Source of the DNA: Cephalopachus bancanus
Lineage: Eukaryota; Chordata; Mammalia; Primates; Tarsiidae
DNA length: 64,000 nt
Direction: 5' to 3'
Assembly: GCA_027257055.1 (NCBI GenBank)
Contig: JAPVLO010000001.1
Location: 16,038,501-16,102,500, forward strand
Shown here: positions 1-10,395 of the stretch, in pieces
Layout: every line of letters starts with the position of its first letter
Position numbering within the stretch: position 1 is the stretch's first letter
Translations under genes and position numbers: made by a program
Notes under the pieces: generated by a model
The model's database searches: none
The model's input: only the letters and a program-made list of their open reading frames with translations
What the model was told of the DNA's origin: nothing

Positions 1-199
1 CGAGAGTAGCCTGGGCAACTTGGTGAGACCTCATGTCTACAATAAAAATAAAAAATTAGGTGTGGTAGCGCGCCTGTAGTTCTGGCTACTTGGAAGGCTG
101 AGATGAGATGCTCACCTGAGCCCGGCAGGTCGAGGCTACAGTTTTTTTGTTTGTTTTTTGTTTTGAGACTCCAACTCAAAAAAAAAAAAAAAAAAAAAA
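1..199 (+). repeat. Alu, cut by window start, abnormal right arm
   Basis: The window opens inside a left arm (CCTGGGCAACTTGGTGAGAC) and runs through the A-rich linker into a right arm. Most of the second half of the right arm is replaced by a T-rich stretch at about 141-165. It closes with GACTCCAACTC and a 22-base A tail. The left-arm start lies outside the window. Confidence 0.9.
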
Positions 200-208
200 G
201 ATATGTAA

Positions 209-470
209 GCCAGGCACGGTGGTTCATGCCTATAATCCCAGCACTTTGAGAGGCCGCGGTGAGAGGATTGCCTGAGCCCGCGGGTTCGAGGCCAACCCGG
301 CAACTTGGCAAGACCTCATCTCTACAAAAAATAAAAAAGCCTAGTGTGGTAGCGTACGCCTGGAGTTCCGGCTACTTGGGAGGCTAAGGCAGAAGGATCG
401 CCAGAGCCCAGTAGGTCGAGGCTGCGGTGGCCAGGAGCGGCCGCTGCACTCCAGCCTGGGTGACACAGTA
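209..470 (+). repeat. Alu, 3' truncated
   Basis: Left and right arms are recognisable from CAGGCACGGTGG to CCAGCCTGGGTGACA. It ends in GTAAGTAGAGGA with no A tail, where the retroviral pol remnant begins. The Alu therefore probably sits within, or at the edge of, that provirus. Confidence 0.88.
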
Positions 471-484
471 AGTAGAGGACTAAG

Positions 485-1334
485 TAGAGGAATATCAGTT
501 CGCACTGGAAGAAAGTAGAGTCTTACTGATGCCCCAACCTTGGGACATTCAAGTTGTAATATTTCATTTTCCTTGTTTGTTCATGCAAATCAGGGAAACA
601 CCTTAGGTGTTCTGACCCAAACACACAGACGTCAAAACAGCCCTGTGGGATACTCAGGTCAGCCACTGGACCCTGTCCTGAAGGGCTGGCTCCGTGCAGA
701 GGGCAGGAACTGCCACCACTCTGTCAGCAAGAGTGGCCGAAAAAATCGTCCTGGGACCGTGACTCACCATCTTCATCCACTTGCTGTGGAAGTGCTTCTA
801 AGCCCACGTGGCGTTCTCTTCCATCCACTGAGGAGACGGGCTTCCTGGAAGGTTCCCTCTGCTCGCCGTGTTACCATCTCCACAGGCAAGCCTCTAAGCC
901 CTGCTCTTTCGCCCCTGCCTTCGGGTGAAACACTGCAGGGCTGCGTGACCTGAGCAGACTGGCTTCTCCCTCCTAGGATGGACCTGCCAGGAAACCCCCA
1001 CTAACGCTGATGTCATCTGGTTGGCAGATGGACCTTAAAGGAAGCATCTGGAATCCATTGCCCTCTGACTGAAGTTGAGAGTGCTTACCTTGCAGGAGCG
1101 GCCTCGGCCCAACAAGCAAAGTTTGTAGCGTTAATTAGAGCCTGTCAACTGAAAAAAAGGAAGACCTGCCGATACGTATGCACAAACCAGATGTGCTTTC
1201 AGAGTAGCTTATGACCTTGGGACACCATGGAGGCAAAGAGGACTTCTAACCTTTCCCAGTCAGTTCATTAAAACATGGACATCTTGTTTTAGAATGATTG
1301 GGAGCCATGTTACTGCCAAAATAATGCCATTATC
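485..1334 (+). pseudogene. Class I ERV pol remnant: end of reverse transcriptase and RNase H
   Basis: Translated in + frames with several frameshifts and stops, this stretch resembles gammaretrovirus-like (class I ERV) Pol. The 540-953 frame reads like the thumb/connection part after the polymerase core, including SLFVHANQG near 575. From about 1003 the frame gives NADVIWLADG, the start of an RNase H-like domain, and ASAQQAKF near 1101 continues it. The polymerase core would lie upstream, outside the window or behind the Alus at 1-470. It continues beyond the Alu at 1336-1590 into the integrase part. No functional product is possible. The assignment rests on remembered family resemblance; the exact ERV family was not determined. 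Confidence 0.72.
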
Positions 1335-1335
1335 T

Positions 1336-1590
1336 GTCGGGCACGGTGGCTCATACCTATAATCCCAGCACTTGGGAGGATTGCTTGAGCCCAGGAGATC
1401 GAGACCAACCTGAACAGCATAATGAGATCTTGTCTCTACAGAAAACTACCTGGGCTTGGTGGCACGTGCCTGTGGTCCCAGCTACTTGGGATTGCCGAGC
1501 CCCTAAGTTCGATCACAGCTGCAGTGAGCCATGATGGTGCCACTGTACTCCAGCCTGGGCAACAGAGTGAGACCCCAGCTCAAGAGAAGA
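1336..1590 (+). repeat. Alu inserted in ERV pol
   Basis: An Alu with a shortened left arm (CAGCACTTGGGAGGATTGC) and an untidy tail (CCCCAGCTCAAGAGAAG). The 10-base sequence TGCCATTATC occurs on both sides (about 1325 and 1596) and is the target-site duplication. This shows that the Alu entered an existing pol sequence. Confidence 0.9.
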
Positions 1591-2675
1591 CTTCTGCCAT
1601 TATCAAGATTCTGGGCCAAAGACACTTCAGAAGGCAAGAGAAATTGATCAGCAGATAGCACAGCACACAGGGCTTCCCTAAACATACCCGAACAAAAAGC
1701 AGAAACACTTTAGCTTTCAAAAAAGCACTGAATGTTGATATAAAATTAGCTCCATCTACAGCTCCAGAAACAGAACAAGAAAACTGGGAAACATGAGGGG
1801 AACGCACCCCTCAGCAATGGGGCTGTGGTGTGGACAAGTCGTCTGCCTGTACTTCCACCCACATGGCAGCCACCTTTCTCAACTTGCTTAACTTCTAACT
1901 CACGGACGCCCCATAAGATGACTGCTGGGGAAAATAATGTCATTGGAAACATCTCCAGCTGTCACTCATAAGGCATCTAGTCACAGCCGTAGTGGTCCAA
2001 AACATCGTCCAGGGAAGACTTTCCACGGTTTTCAAGGTCGACTCCCTTTTCCAAAGGCCCTCTGGACGCCTGGCAGCTGGATTCTACTCGGCTACCACCA
2101 CACAAGGACACCAGCGGGTTCTAGCGATGGTTGGCGTGTGTTCCCATTGGGTAGAAGGCCAACGGCCTTAGCAGCAAACAAAATTCTCTTGGCATTCTCT
2201 CCTCCGGACCTTCACCCGACACGGGTGCTCATCTCACCGCACGAATGATCCCATCGGCGTGCACATCCGGCTTCTTCTGCAACCTTTCCGTGGTGCCTGT
2301 CATCTGGGTTTGTAAAGCACACAAACAGAATCATCAAAGCCCAACCGGCAAAATTAACAGAGTTTAAAAATCCCTTGGCCCAAAGCTCTCCCATTGGTTG
2401 GATGTAAGCTAACATCAATTCCTTTTGGTAAATACCAACTGTTTCCGTTTGAAACCGTAACAGCAGACCTAGGACGTTGTCTCCAGAAAACTGTGACCTA
2501 CGTCATTAAAACAGGATGTATTATCGCCATAGCCTTATAAGGCAGCTTACTGAAAACTGTAACTTAAGAAAACTCTTTCCACAGGGAGGTCCTGGGAGAT
2601 GAAAAACTCAAGGACTGCTAACCTCAACCAGGAGACTCGGTCTCCTGGAAACGGCATCTTTTAAAGGACTTTCTC
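1591..2675 (+). pseudogene. Class I ERV pol remnant: integrase region
   Basis: After the Alu the pol reading resumes with PIIKILGQRH near 1599. A linker region leads into an integrase core from about 2040. Positions 2065-2094 read DAWQLDSTRL, the characteristic start of a retroviral integrase catalytic core. GAHLTARMI follows near 2225, at the place of a conserved acidic/HFTG-type motif, here altered. The later part, near 2340, still resembles the region around the third catalytic acidic residue. Frames shift repeatedly and stops are present, so it is dead. Its C-terminal part is split by the Alu at 2676-2843 and resumes at 2844. No LTR was found in the window. Confidence 0.75.
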
Positions 2676-2843
2676 CAGCCGGGCGCGGTGGCTCACGCCT
2701 ATAATCCCAGCACTTTGGTAGGCCGAGGTGAGAGGATCGCCTGAACACAGCAGGTCAAGGCTGCAGTGGCCATGAGTGAGCATCCCACTGCACTCCAGCC
2801 CAGGCAACAGAATGAGACTTCAACTCAAAATAAATAAATAAAC
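2676..2843 (+). repeat. Short Alu (left-arm start fused to right-arm end) in ERV
   Basis: The first ~55 bases of a left arm run directly into the second half of a right arm, giving a monomer-sized element with tail TCAACTCAAAATAAATAAAT. AAAGGACTTTCTCC before and AAAGGACCTTATCGG after look like a diverged target-site duplication, so it interrupted the integrase C-terminal region. Confidence 0.85.
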
Positions 2844-3900
2844 AAAGGACCTTATCGGGAACTCTTAGCCAACCCTCTTGCCACTAAGCTAAACGGAATC
2901 CATTTCCGGATCCATGTCACTTATGTAAAGGGAGTGCCTTCCCAGTTTGGACTTCATCTCAAACTGGTGATCTAGAACTAAGTTCTCCAGAACCAACGGG
3001 CACGAGAAGACGACACCTGAGGTGGTGAGCTTTCCCAAGACACCAGATCAGGCCTGTAGCTAACCAAACCTTCCATATTATTGTTAACAGGCGGGGAGAG
3101 TCTTCCCTTATAAGTTTCCTCCCGTTTTTCTCCCTCCCGCCCGGTTCTTCTGCATTGCTGTCATCACAAGCTGTTACCCATGAAGCAAACCTCTTCTCGC
3201 AGTGGGGCCAGGACTTTGCTAACAGATTACAGAAAGACAGGCCTTCTGTATGCGGCCTCTGGCCTTCCACGGCGGGCACCTCCTCTCCGAGGATGAGGCT
3301 GGACAGACTGTCAGGAACGGTCAACGGGACTTGGTATGGGTCTGACAAAGCATGATGGACATCACTGAGCCATTGACGACACTGCACAGACCAGAGGGCA
3401 TAAGAAGAGCTTTTCAGTTAGGAGGAACGTTCATGAGCTGAATGCTGGCAGTGTCCAGCTGAGCGAGAGGTTGGACAACTCAGCTCTGCAACGGGGTCAC
3501 ACGCGTCTGGGTCGGTTTTACCTGGCTTAGCCCCTCCCCACGTCAGCTTAGTCAGCTCACCCCTTTAGGGTGGGAACAGAAGAATCAAAGATAGCTGGCC
3601 CCATAGCCTAGAAAGGTGGATGGAGGCCCGAGGAATGGTGTGTTGATGCCATTGAGTGACCACGCACTGACCGACATGCCCCTGCTGGGCACAGCAACCG
3701 GACGTTTGTTGGTTAGCTCCAAGTGGAATGTCTTGCCTATGTGACCCCAATCTGGGTCATGGCTACCCCCAGGATGGCCAGGATGGTGTTCGCTAGGTTC
3801 TGCCTGGGCACAAGGTTGAACAGGTCATAACCAATTTGAATATTAGACAAAAACTAAGTAGTCAGGATAAAGTATGGGTTTTAACTAATAATGCATCATT
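2844..3900 (+). pseudogene. ERV integrase end and probable env remnant
   Basis: The reading just after the Alu (about 2846-2960) continues the integrase C-terminal domain. The following kilobase sits where env would be. A frame near 3155-3355 has a Cys- and Trp-containing stretch (VCGLWPSTAG), and a frame near 3820-3900 resembles a degraded transmembrane-subunit ectodomain. The env call is by position and weak resemblance only. Many stops and frameshifts are present. An Alu begins at about 3905, and neither a 3' LTR nor a polypurine tract was recognised. Confidence 0.5.
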
Positions 3901-3904
3901 ACTG

Positions 3905-4034
3905 GGCTTTTGTTTGGGGTCGGGGTCTCACTCTGTCACCCAGGCTGGTCTCAAACTCCCAGGTTCAAGTGGTCCTCCCACCTCGGCTTCCCAAAGTGCT
4001 GGGATGACAGGTGTGAGCCACCCCTCCCAGCCAA
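3905..4034 (-). repeat. Alu left monomer
   Basis: Reverse-complement Alu left arm ending GTGAGCCACCCCTCCCAGCC, joined to a T-poor head GTTTGGGGTCGGGGTCTCAC. It is a monomer or a deleted dimer adjoining the next Alu. Confidence 0.85.
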
Positions 4035-4044
4035 TACTGGTTCT

Positions 4045-4336
4045 TTTTCTTTTTGAGTTGGCATCTCACTCCGTTGCCCAGGCTGGAGGCAGTGGCACGT
4101 TCATGGCTCCCACAACCTCGACCTGTTGGGCTCCAGGGATCCTTCCGCCTCAGCCTTCCAAGTAGCTGGAACTACAGGCACATGCCACCACATCCAGCTG
4201 ATTTTTTTATTTATTGTAGAGACGAGGTCTTGCCAAGTTGCCCAGGCTGGTCTCGAACCCATGGACTCAAGCAGTCCTCTCCCCTCCGCCTCCCAAAGTA
4301 CTGGAATGACAGGTGTGCGTCCCCACGCCTGGCCAA
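4045..4336 (-). repeat. Alu, full length
   Basis: Complete dimer on the minus strand, from the T-rich tail at 4045 to CACGCCTGGCC. It is of the older type, with CCCAAAGTACTGG and GTAGCTGGAACTACAGGC present. Confidence 0.92.
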
Positions 4337-4615
4337 CATGGCTCTTAAATGCAGCAATAGCATGCTTTTCATCTGCATGGAGTGAGGTGCTGAGTTAGAG
4401 GGCCCGGCTGCCCATGCTGGGTGGTGGGTGGTTAAGACAAGAGAAGACGAAGCCTCCATCAGGCCCATGCCCCTCCCAGCAGGAGCAGGAGGAAGAGGTC
4501 CGCAGAAGGTGCTGGCTCCCAGCATCTGTCCCCTCAGCCCTGGGCGAGGGTCGGGTGTGTCAGCGAGAAAGGTGTGGGGATCCTGCCTCACGGCCCCGGG
4601 AGCCCTGAACAAAAG
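4337..4615. other. Unique GC-rich DNA
   Basis: No repeat or gene recognised. Short overlapping open frames exist on both strands but agree with nothing known to me. Confidence 0.5.
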
Positions 4616-5187
4616 GTCGTGCCGTTTACAAGGGGACCAGAAAAAACCCAGACTGCCTTTTGGAGGGCGAGTCCCTTGTAGTCCGCTTGGAATTTCTTCC
4701 TCCGGATCAAACGGTCAACCGAAGATTTTATCTGGAAGTTTTGAAAGGCTTACATCAAGACTTGCAGAAGAAACAGCCCGAGCTGTGGCAAGCAGGTCAC
4801 TGGTTCTTCCACCGTGACAAGCTGCCCACACCGTGCCGAGCGTTCGGCAGTTTTTGACCAAGAACGGCATGGCCCCCTTGCCCACCCGCCCTCTCCGCCC
4901 AGTCTCTCCCCAAGCGACTTTGTGTTTGTTTGTTTTCCTGGATGAAAAAAATCCTCAAAGAGAAATATTTGGGGGATGTGGAAGAGGTGGAACAAAAAGC
5001 AGCAGACGCACTAAACGTCATCAAAACGGATGTGTCCAAAAATTATTCTGAGCACCGGGAAAAGCATTTTGATGGGTGTATTGCATCCAACAGAGAATCC
5101 TTGGAAGATGACTGAGGCTTACACGTGTCAGAATAAATGCACAATTTTTTATAAGCAAATTCCGCGTTTTGGGGTCCTTCTCGTCAG
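4616..5187 (+). pseudogene. Mariner transposon, 3' fragment with broken transposase
   Basis: The C-terminal half of a Tc1/mariner transposase of the irritans/Hsmar2-like kind, read in three frames. RRFYLEVLKGLHQDLQKKQP lies at about 4715-4775, VRQFLTKNGM at about 4842, and MKKILKEKYLGDVEEVEQKA at about 4942-5001. CIASNRESLEDD then ends in a stop at 5113-5115. Frameshifts near 4835 and 4925 separate the blocks. The second catalytic Asp context is altered (HRDKLPT in place of an HDN-type motif), and the third lies in a scrambled stretch. The tail after the stop (AATAAATGCACAATTTTTTA, then TTCCGCGTTTTGGGGTCC) looks like a mariner 3' terminal region. The N-terminal half and 5' inverted repeat are missing. 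Confidence 0.85.
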
Positions 5188-5239
5188 TCCCCTCTAGAGA
5201 GGCACCACTTCACTTTCCCTTCAAAGTGCTTCTACAAGC

Positions 5240-6565
5240 TTTCGTGGAGAGTCTCCGTCCCATAATAGAAATGAACCAGACATGGGAGGGGCGGCTAGTG
5301 TTTTGGAAAACCAAGAGAAACAACGGAAAATAGAGATTTACAGGTGTCACAGACAATTTACTGTAAGTTAAGTGCTCAAGGGAAGTCAAAGAAAAGATTG
5401 AGGGTTTTTGGCAAAGAATTTAGAGGAAAAAAAAGAAGCCAGTGTCAACTCGAGAACTGAGAGACAAAACTGAAATTACAACCCAGTGGGGGAGGGGAGT
5501 GGCAGTTTAGACACAACCAAAGCAATAATGAAGTGAAAGAGACCAAGAAAACCTGCTGAGAGGAAAAGACTTAAGCTATGGGAAAGAACATAAAATCCGG
5601 AGGGCCCGGAGTGAGGCCCAGAAGGGAAGGAGAGAGAAAGGTGGCAGAGACGATAACAACATTCCAAGTCTACCAAAGACATCGAGCCAATGACAGCAGT
5701 GCCACAGACCACCGCCGAAGGGGCTAGCAGGAATACCACACGTGGACAAATCTCAGCAAAACCCCCAACGCCAAAGCCGACACCTCAGAGCTGGAAGGAA
5801 AAAGAGCAACTGCCTTCCCGGGAGCGGCCGTCCGCCTGACAGGCCACACATTTCGGCCGGAGAAAACCCAAGCCGGACGAAAATGGAGCTGTACCTCCAA
5901 GTGCTGAAAGAAAGCAGCTGCCGGTCTCGAGTCTGTCCTCAGGCTGAACAGTCTCGAGTCTGTCCTCAGCCCGAACACGTTTCCAGCAACAAGAACAGTG
6001 TTAGAGAAACGGAAATAAAGATTCAGCACCCTCAGATGCGCAGTAAATGAAGTACTCAAGGGCATCCTTCCGGCAGCAGGAAAGGCTGGAACTGCGAACA
6101 GGAGCGCATGGTGCTGATCAGGATATATACAGTGAATATTGGTCGCAGCAAACAGGTTTAGCACCCATACAATTGAAACGCACAGCAACAGTTTCTCACA
6201 ATTAAAGGAGATGGCAAATATTATTACAGCGCTCTGATATCCTTAAATGTGCCCAAAGAGGTCAAAGTGCCAGTGTGTGTCAGACTTTGATACAGCAAGG
6301 ATACTTGTAATTTCCAAAGAAATCACAAATTGAAAAATGCACACACTGGTAACTCCACACTAACAAAGAGTAAAATATAGAACGATGAAAGGTTTTCATC
6401 GATCAAAGAGAAAAGCAAAAAAACAAAAATGAACACATTACAGGAGAGATAAGAGAAAAGTTTAAGATAGCACAGTTAAGCCAAAATATCTCACAAATTG
6501 TGTCAGATAGAAACACATTAGATCCTCAGAGATAAAGTTTCTTATACAAGGGTGCATGCTGTCGC
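5240..6565 (+). repeat. Old L1 fragment (ORF1 end to ORF2 start region)
   Basis: A-rich, purine-biased DNA. The stretch near 5700-6060, with CCAAGTGCTGAAAGAAAGCA at about 5899, resembles the ORF1-distal part of ancient mammalian L1M elements. The remaining A-rich DNA to 6560 resembles the inter-ORF and early ORF2 region. It contains a 27-bp tandem duplication (GTCTCGAGTCTGTCCTCAG twice, about 5925-5978). No frame is intact. Confidence 0.55.
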
Positions 6566-6613
6566 TATGATAGTTGATGTCACCCTTGATCGTCTACCTT
6601 GAGGTACTGTTTG

Positions 6614-6872
6614 TCAGGGTTTTTTGTTTGTTTGTTCTCTCCTTTTGTTTTGGGGGGGGTTGGCTCAGAATTTCACTGTCTCCCAGGTGGCTGGAGTGCA
6701 GTGGCACAATCACAGCTACCATGCACCATGCCCAGCTAATTTTTTTATTCTTGTAGAGACATGGTCTCATAATTTTGCCCAGGCTGGTGTCGAACTCCCA
6801 GGCTCAGGCAATCCTCTGACCTCAGCCTCCCAAAGTGCTGGGATGACAGGCATGCGCCACCATACCCAGTTT
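6614..6872 (-). repeat. Alu inserted in L1M 3' UTR
   Basis: Minus-strand dimer with an altered tail (GTTTGTTTGTTCTCTCC) and head CGCCACCATACCCAG. The 10-base duplication GTTTGTCAGG lies at about 6609 and 6875. Confidence 0.9.
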
Positions 6873-7205
6873 TGTTTGTCAGGTTTCTCTGCCGTAAAGG
6901 GACTCTTTCTTTCCGTACCAAACTCTTTGGAAAGAAGTCACTGTGCTCTGCTTCCTTAAGGATGGAATTTCCACACGAATTGTGCTGAATTCTTCTGTAG
7001 GGAACCTTGTCTGTTGTTCTCCTACGCTTATGTATTTATTCAATCATTTGTTTACATTGTTAAGTACGGATGTTTATTTTAGATTTTGAGTTGTCATCTA
7101 ATGAAACTTACTGAGTTTATTGCGCAAATTGTGCCAGACTGGAACATCAGAAGTACTTTCGACTGGTTCCTGTGTCCCCTTGACATTCTTTCATCGCTGC
7201 AAGTT

Positions 7206-7502
7206 TTTTGGTTTTGTTTTTTTTTTTTGAGTTGGAGTCTCACTCTGTTGCCCGGACTAGAGTTCAGTGGCATACTCCCGGTCACTGCAGCCTTGACCTG
7301 CTGGGCTCCGGAGAGCCTTCCACCTCAGCCTTCCAAGTAGCCGAAACTACAGGCACGCTACCACACCCGCTATTTTTTGATTGATTGTAGGGACAAGGGC
7401 TTACCAAGTTGCCCGGGCTAGTCTCGAACCCGTGAACTCAGGCAATCCACTCCCCTCAGCCTCCCAAAGTGCTGGGATGACAGGCTGAGCCACCGAGGCT
7501 CT
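7206..7502 (-). repeat. Alu inserted in L1M 3' UTR
   Basis: Full dimer on the minus strand with GAGTTGGAGTCTCACTCTG at the tail side and GCTGAGCCACCGAGGCT at the head. It is of the derived type, with GACAGGCTGAGCC showing the one-base A-box deletion. Confidence 0.92.
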
Positions 7503-7745
7503 CCTATCAGCTCCTCCAGGATCCACGAATGCTCTCGCCTTTCTCTGGGTCAGCAGACGGAAGCCACCACTCCCTCGTTTCCAGAACAGTCTCTGCCTGT
7601 GTTCCTCTCTCCTATAACCCGGGTCTACTGTTACAGTTTCTAAGGCACATCAAGTTTTTTAGTATGATATTCAATTAGAATGCTGCTCCTTTGATTCTAA
7701 AAACATTTTAATTTAATTTAAAACATGATTAAAAAGGAATATGAG

Positions 7746-8039
7746 GTCGGGCATGGTGGCTCAAATCTATAATCTCAGCACTTTGGGAGGACGAGGCGAG
7801 AGGATTGCCTGACCCTGGGGGTTCAAGACCAGCCTGGGCAACATGGTGAGATCTCGTCTCTACGGTAAATCAAAAAATTAGCCGGGGGTGTTAGCGCGTG
7901 CCCGTAGTCCGGCTACTCGGAAGGCTGAGGTGGAAGGATCACCAGAGCCCAGCAGGTTGAGACTGTGGCGGCCGTGAGCGTGCCACTGCCCTCCAGCCTG
8001 GGCAACAGGGTGAGACTCCAACTCCAAAAAAAAAAAAAG
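7746..8039 (+). repeat. Alu, full length, older type
   Basis: Complete dimer from GGTCGGGCATGGTGGCTC to GACTCCAACTCC and an A tail. The left arm keeps GCACTTTGGGAGGACG, and the right arm has GTGGCGGCCGTGAGCG. Confidence 0.93.
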
Positions 8040-8059
8040 GAACATGAGGCTGGGCCTGG

Positions 8060-8215
8060 TGCTGCTCCTGGGGCGCTGTCCATCTTCCTAACCACTTTGT
8101 GAGGTCCTCTGACTCTCCCCGTTTTACAGAAGTGGAAGCTGCAATCTGAAGTTCCAAGTAACAGGCCAAGTTCACGGCCAGGGGCAGACCCGAGGCTGGA
8201 ATCCACGCTTGGTTC
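8060..8215 (-). repeat. MIR fragment
   Basis: In this orientation a diverged MIR is visible. CCCGTTTTACAGAAGTGGAA is followed by a stretch like 'aacttgcccaaggtca' (CAGGCCAAGTTCACGGCCAG) and GGGGCAGACCCGAGGCTGGA. This is the classical reverse-complement MIR order. Confidence 0.6.
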
Positions 8216-8988
8216 CTGGCGGGCAGAGGCTTCTTCAATGGCTTAATATATCTCTATGGCGCAGGCCTGGCTCGCCCCGTGTCCTGGGACCCAGAGGAAG
8301 CTTCCAAGGAGAAATCTGACCAGGAAGTGAAAGAAAGCAGTGAGTTAGCTTTCCGGATGATTCACGGCTGGCTCCCCGGTGCTGGAAGACGCCTCCCCAA
8401 GTGAGCACCACGACTGGGAGTCTCCTTCCGGCCAGACCCCTCAGCCCGGGCCCTTCCCCACACCATGGGGGTCAGGGAGGCCAGAGAGACTCGACGGCCG
8501 TTCATTTTTATAAAGAAACGCTCTAAATCACCTCGGCAACACCAGAGGTCAGGAGAGAACAGTGTCGGTTCTCTGTCCGGTTTTTATATCCCAGGCGCCC
8601 CGCAAAGCCGTCGAGCGGGCCGGCCCTGTCAAGCATGGCCTCGACTGTTGCCGAGAAACGAGAATGGCAGTATCTCATTGGTTTCAGATTCTTGTTGAAA
8701 GAGCCAGTGGGCCGGTCCCATAAAACCTCACCACGCCTCCCCACTGTTTCCAGGCTGCCCCATCTTGATCAAGGCTTGCACGCCCTGAAGAACCGCGGTG
8801 TCGCACCTGCCGTCCCTAAGCCTGTCTCTGTGGCCTGAGTGAGTTGTTCCAGCTTCGCTCTGCTCAAAGCCGGGCAAATCTGTGCTAATCCCTGATGAGT
8901 TTATTTAGTTATGAATTCTCTAATATTCGGTAGGTTTTGTTCTGCTTTGTTTTTTTTTAAACTCAAGATAGTAAGAATTCTGTGTAAC
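8216..8988. other. Unique DNA, no gene seen
   Basis: Mixed GC DNA with several CpGs around 8580-8640. No repeat family or coding similarity recognised. The frames at 8465-8838 are short and lack domain features. Confidence 0.5.
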
Positions 8989-9123
8989 AAGCCAGGTGCA
9001 GCCTCTCACACCTATAACCCCAGCGACTTGGGAGGCTGAGGCTGGAGGATCTGTTGAACTCGGAAGTTGCAGACCAGCCTGGGCAACACAGCCAGACACC
9101 GTCTCTATTTTTTAAAAAAGTAC
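8989..9123 (+). repeat. Alu left monomer
   Basis: A free left arm, AAGCCAGGTGCAGCCTCTCA to GTCTCTATTTTTTAAAAAAG, directly followed by another Alu. The right arm is absent. Confidence 0.85.
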
Positions 9124-9127
9124 AAAA

Positions 9128-9557
9128 GGCTTGGCGCCATGACTCACACCTGTAATCCCAGCACTTTGGGAGGCGAAGGCAAGAGGGTTGCTTGAGCCCG
9201 GGAGTCTGAGACCACAGTGGACAATACAGTGAGATCCCATCTCTATAAAAAAAATGAAAATGTTGTCCAGGCGTGGTGGCCTCTAGTCCTAGCTACCTGG
9301 GAGGCCGAGGCAGAAGGATGGCCTGAGCCCCTGAGGCGGAGGCGGCAGTAATCCTGCCACTGTTCTCCAGCCTGGGTGACAGAGTGACCCTGACCCAAAG
9401 AAGAAAACAACTTAGCCACGGGGGCGTGTGTCTGTAGTCCCAGCTCCACAGGAGGGGGCGGTGTGAGGAGTTGGAGGCTGCAGTGAGCCATGGTCGTGCC
9501 GCAGCGCTCCAGCCTGGGCCGCGACGGAGCCAGACCCTGTCTCTGAAAAACAAAAAC
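9128..9557 (+). repeat. Three-arm Alu (left-right-right)
   Basis: Left arm 9128-9250, right arm 9265-9408, then a second right arm 9410-9557 that starts AGCCACGGGGGCGTGTGTC and ends CCCTGTCTCTGAAAAACAAA. The short A-rich joint AAAGAAGAAAACAACTT separates the right arms. Either an Alu inserted inside another or an arm duplication would give this. Confidence 0.82.
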
Positions 9558-10107
9558 TATTCAGTACAACAGTCCCAAAAGTTAACAACGTTCGCAAGTT
9601 GTTTTCATCGTGGCTCATGGAATGGGGCCCAAGTTAACGTGTCCAGAAAGGAAGGAAGGAAGAGGCCAGGCAGGACAGAGGGAGGAGGGAGGGCGAGCGG
9701 AGGGAGGCTCTGCTCAGCTGAGTCTGGGGGTTCCTTTCCTCTCACTCAGCCCCCACGACACGCCCCAGCCCACCTAATCTCACCATTTTTTTGAAGAGAG
9801 ATGAGGTCTCGCTCTGTCGTCCAGGGTAGTCTCAGACTCCTGGGTTCAAGCAACTCCCTGTTCGAGTTGGTCCTCTCTGTGGTCTCACCACAGGTTTCTG
9901 GGTAACACGGGCGCTGCCCACATCTGGCTCCAGAATCCCGCCGAGCGTGTTGGCGATGGGCGCACGGTCCCAACACCTGAAGAGGATCCCACCCACCCGG
10001 ACTCGTCTCTGGAAGGCCTCGGGGCACACTCAAGTCCTTCTTTTCCTGCCTCCAGGTTTTCTCTCGGCACCTTTGAGTCTGGGAAACCGTCTTCTCATAC
10101 CCACCTA
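9558..10107. other. Unique DNA with a small Alu scrap
   Basis: It includes a purine-rich patch at 9648-9700 (GGAAGGAAGGAAGAGG). At 9785-9860 there is a minus-strand Alu-like scrap (GAGATGAGGTCTCGCTCTG, TCTCAGACTCCTGGGTTCAA). The rest is unrecognised. Confidence 0.5.
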
Positions 10108-10108
10108 C

Positions 10109-10395
10109 AGGGTGGGCAGGGCGGCTCACACCTGTCCTCCCAGCAATTTGGGAGGCTGAGCTGGGAGACCGCTGCAGCCCGAGTTCTAGGCCAGCTTGGG
10201 CAACATAGTGAGACTCCCCACCACCACAAAAAAATCAAAAATTAGCCAGGCATGGTGGCACACACCTGCAGTCCCTGCTACTTGAGAAACAGAGGCAGGA
10301 GGGTCACCTGAGCCCGGGGGGGTCACAGCTGTGGTGAGCCCTGATCCTGCCTCCAGCCTGGGCGACAGAGCGAGAGCCCAACTCCAATACAGAAA
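10109..10395 (+). repeat. Alu, full length, older type
   Basis: Dimer from GGTGGGCAGGGCGGCTCACA to GAGAGCCCAACTCCAATAC. The tail has decayed. The left arm has CAGCAATTTGGGAGG. Confidence 0.9.

Larger units (their letters stand above)
6566..7700 (-). repeat. L1M 3' UTR, interrupted by two Alus
   Basis: Reverse-oriented 3' UTR of an ancient L1. Key stretches are AGGTTTCTCTGCCGTAAAGG (6881), CTCTTTGGAAAGAAGTCACT (6922), TATTTATTCAATCATTTGTT (7032) and GGTTCCTGTGTCCCCTTGAC (7164). The pattern matches the L1MC/L1ME-type 3' UTR as I know it. Alus at 6614-6872 and 7206-7502 split it. GTTTGTCAGG flanks the first Alu on both sides, which shows the L1 was there first. The part beyond 7503 is weaker. 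Confidence 0.72.

Noticed and set aside
1346..1534. Many short Alu-borne open frames as small proteins
   Set aside because: They recur wherever an Alu lies and reflect Alu sequence on either strand.
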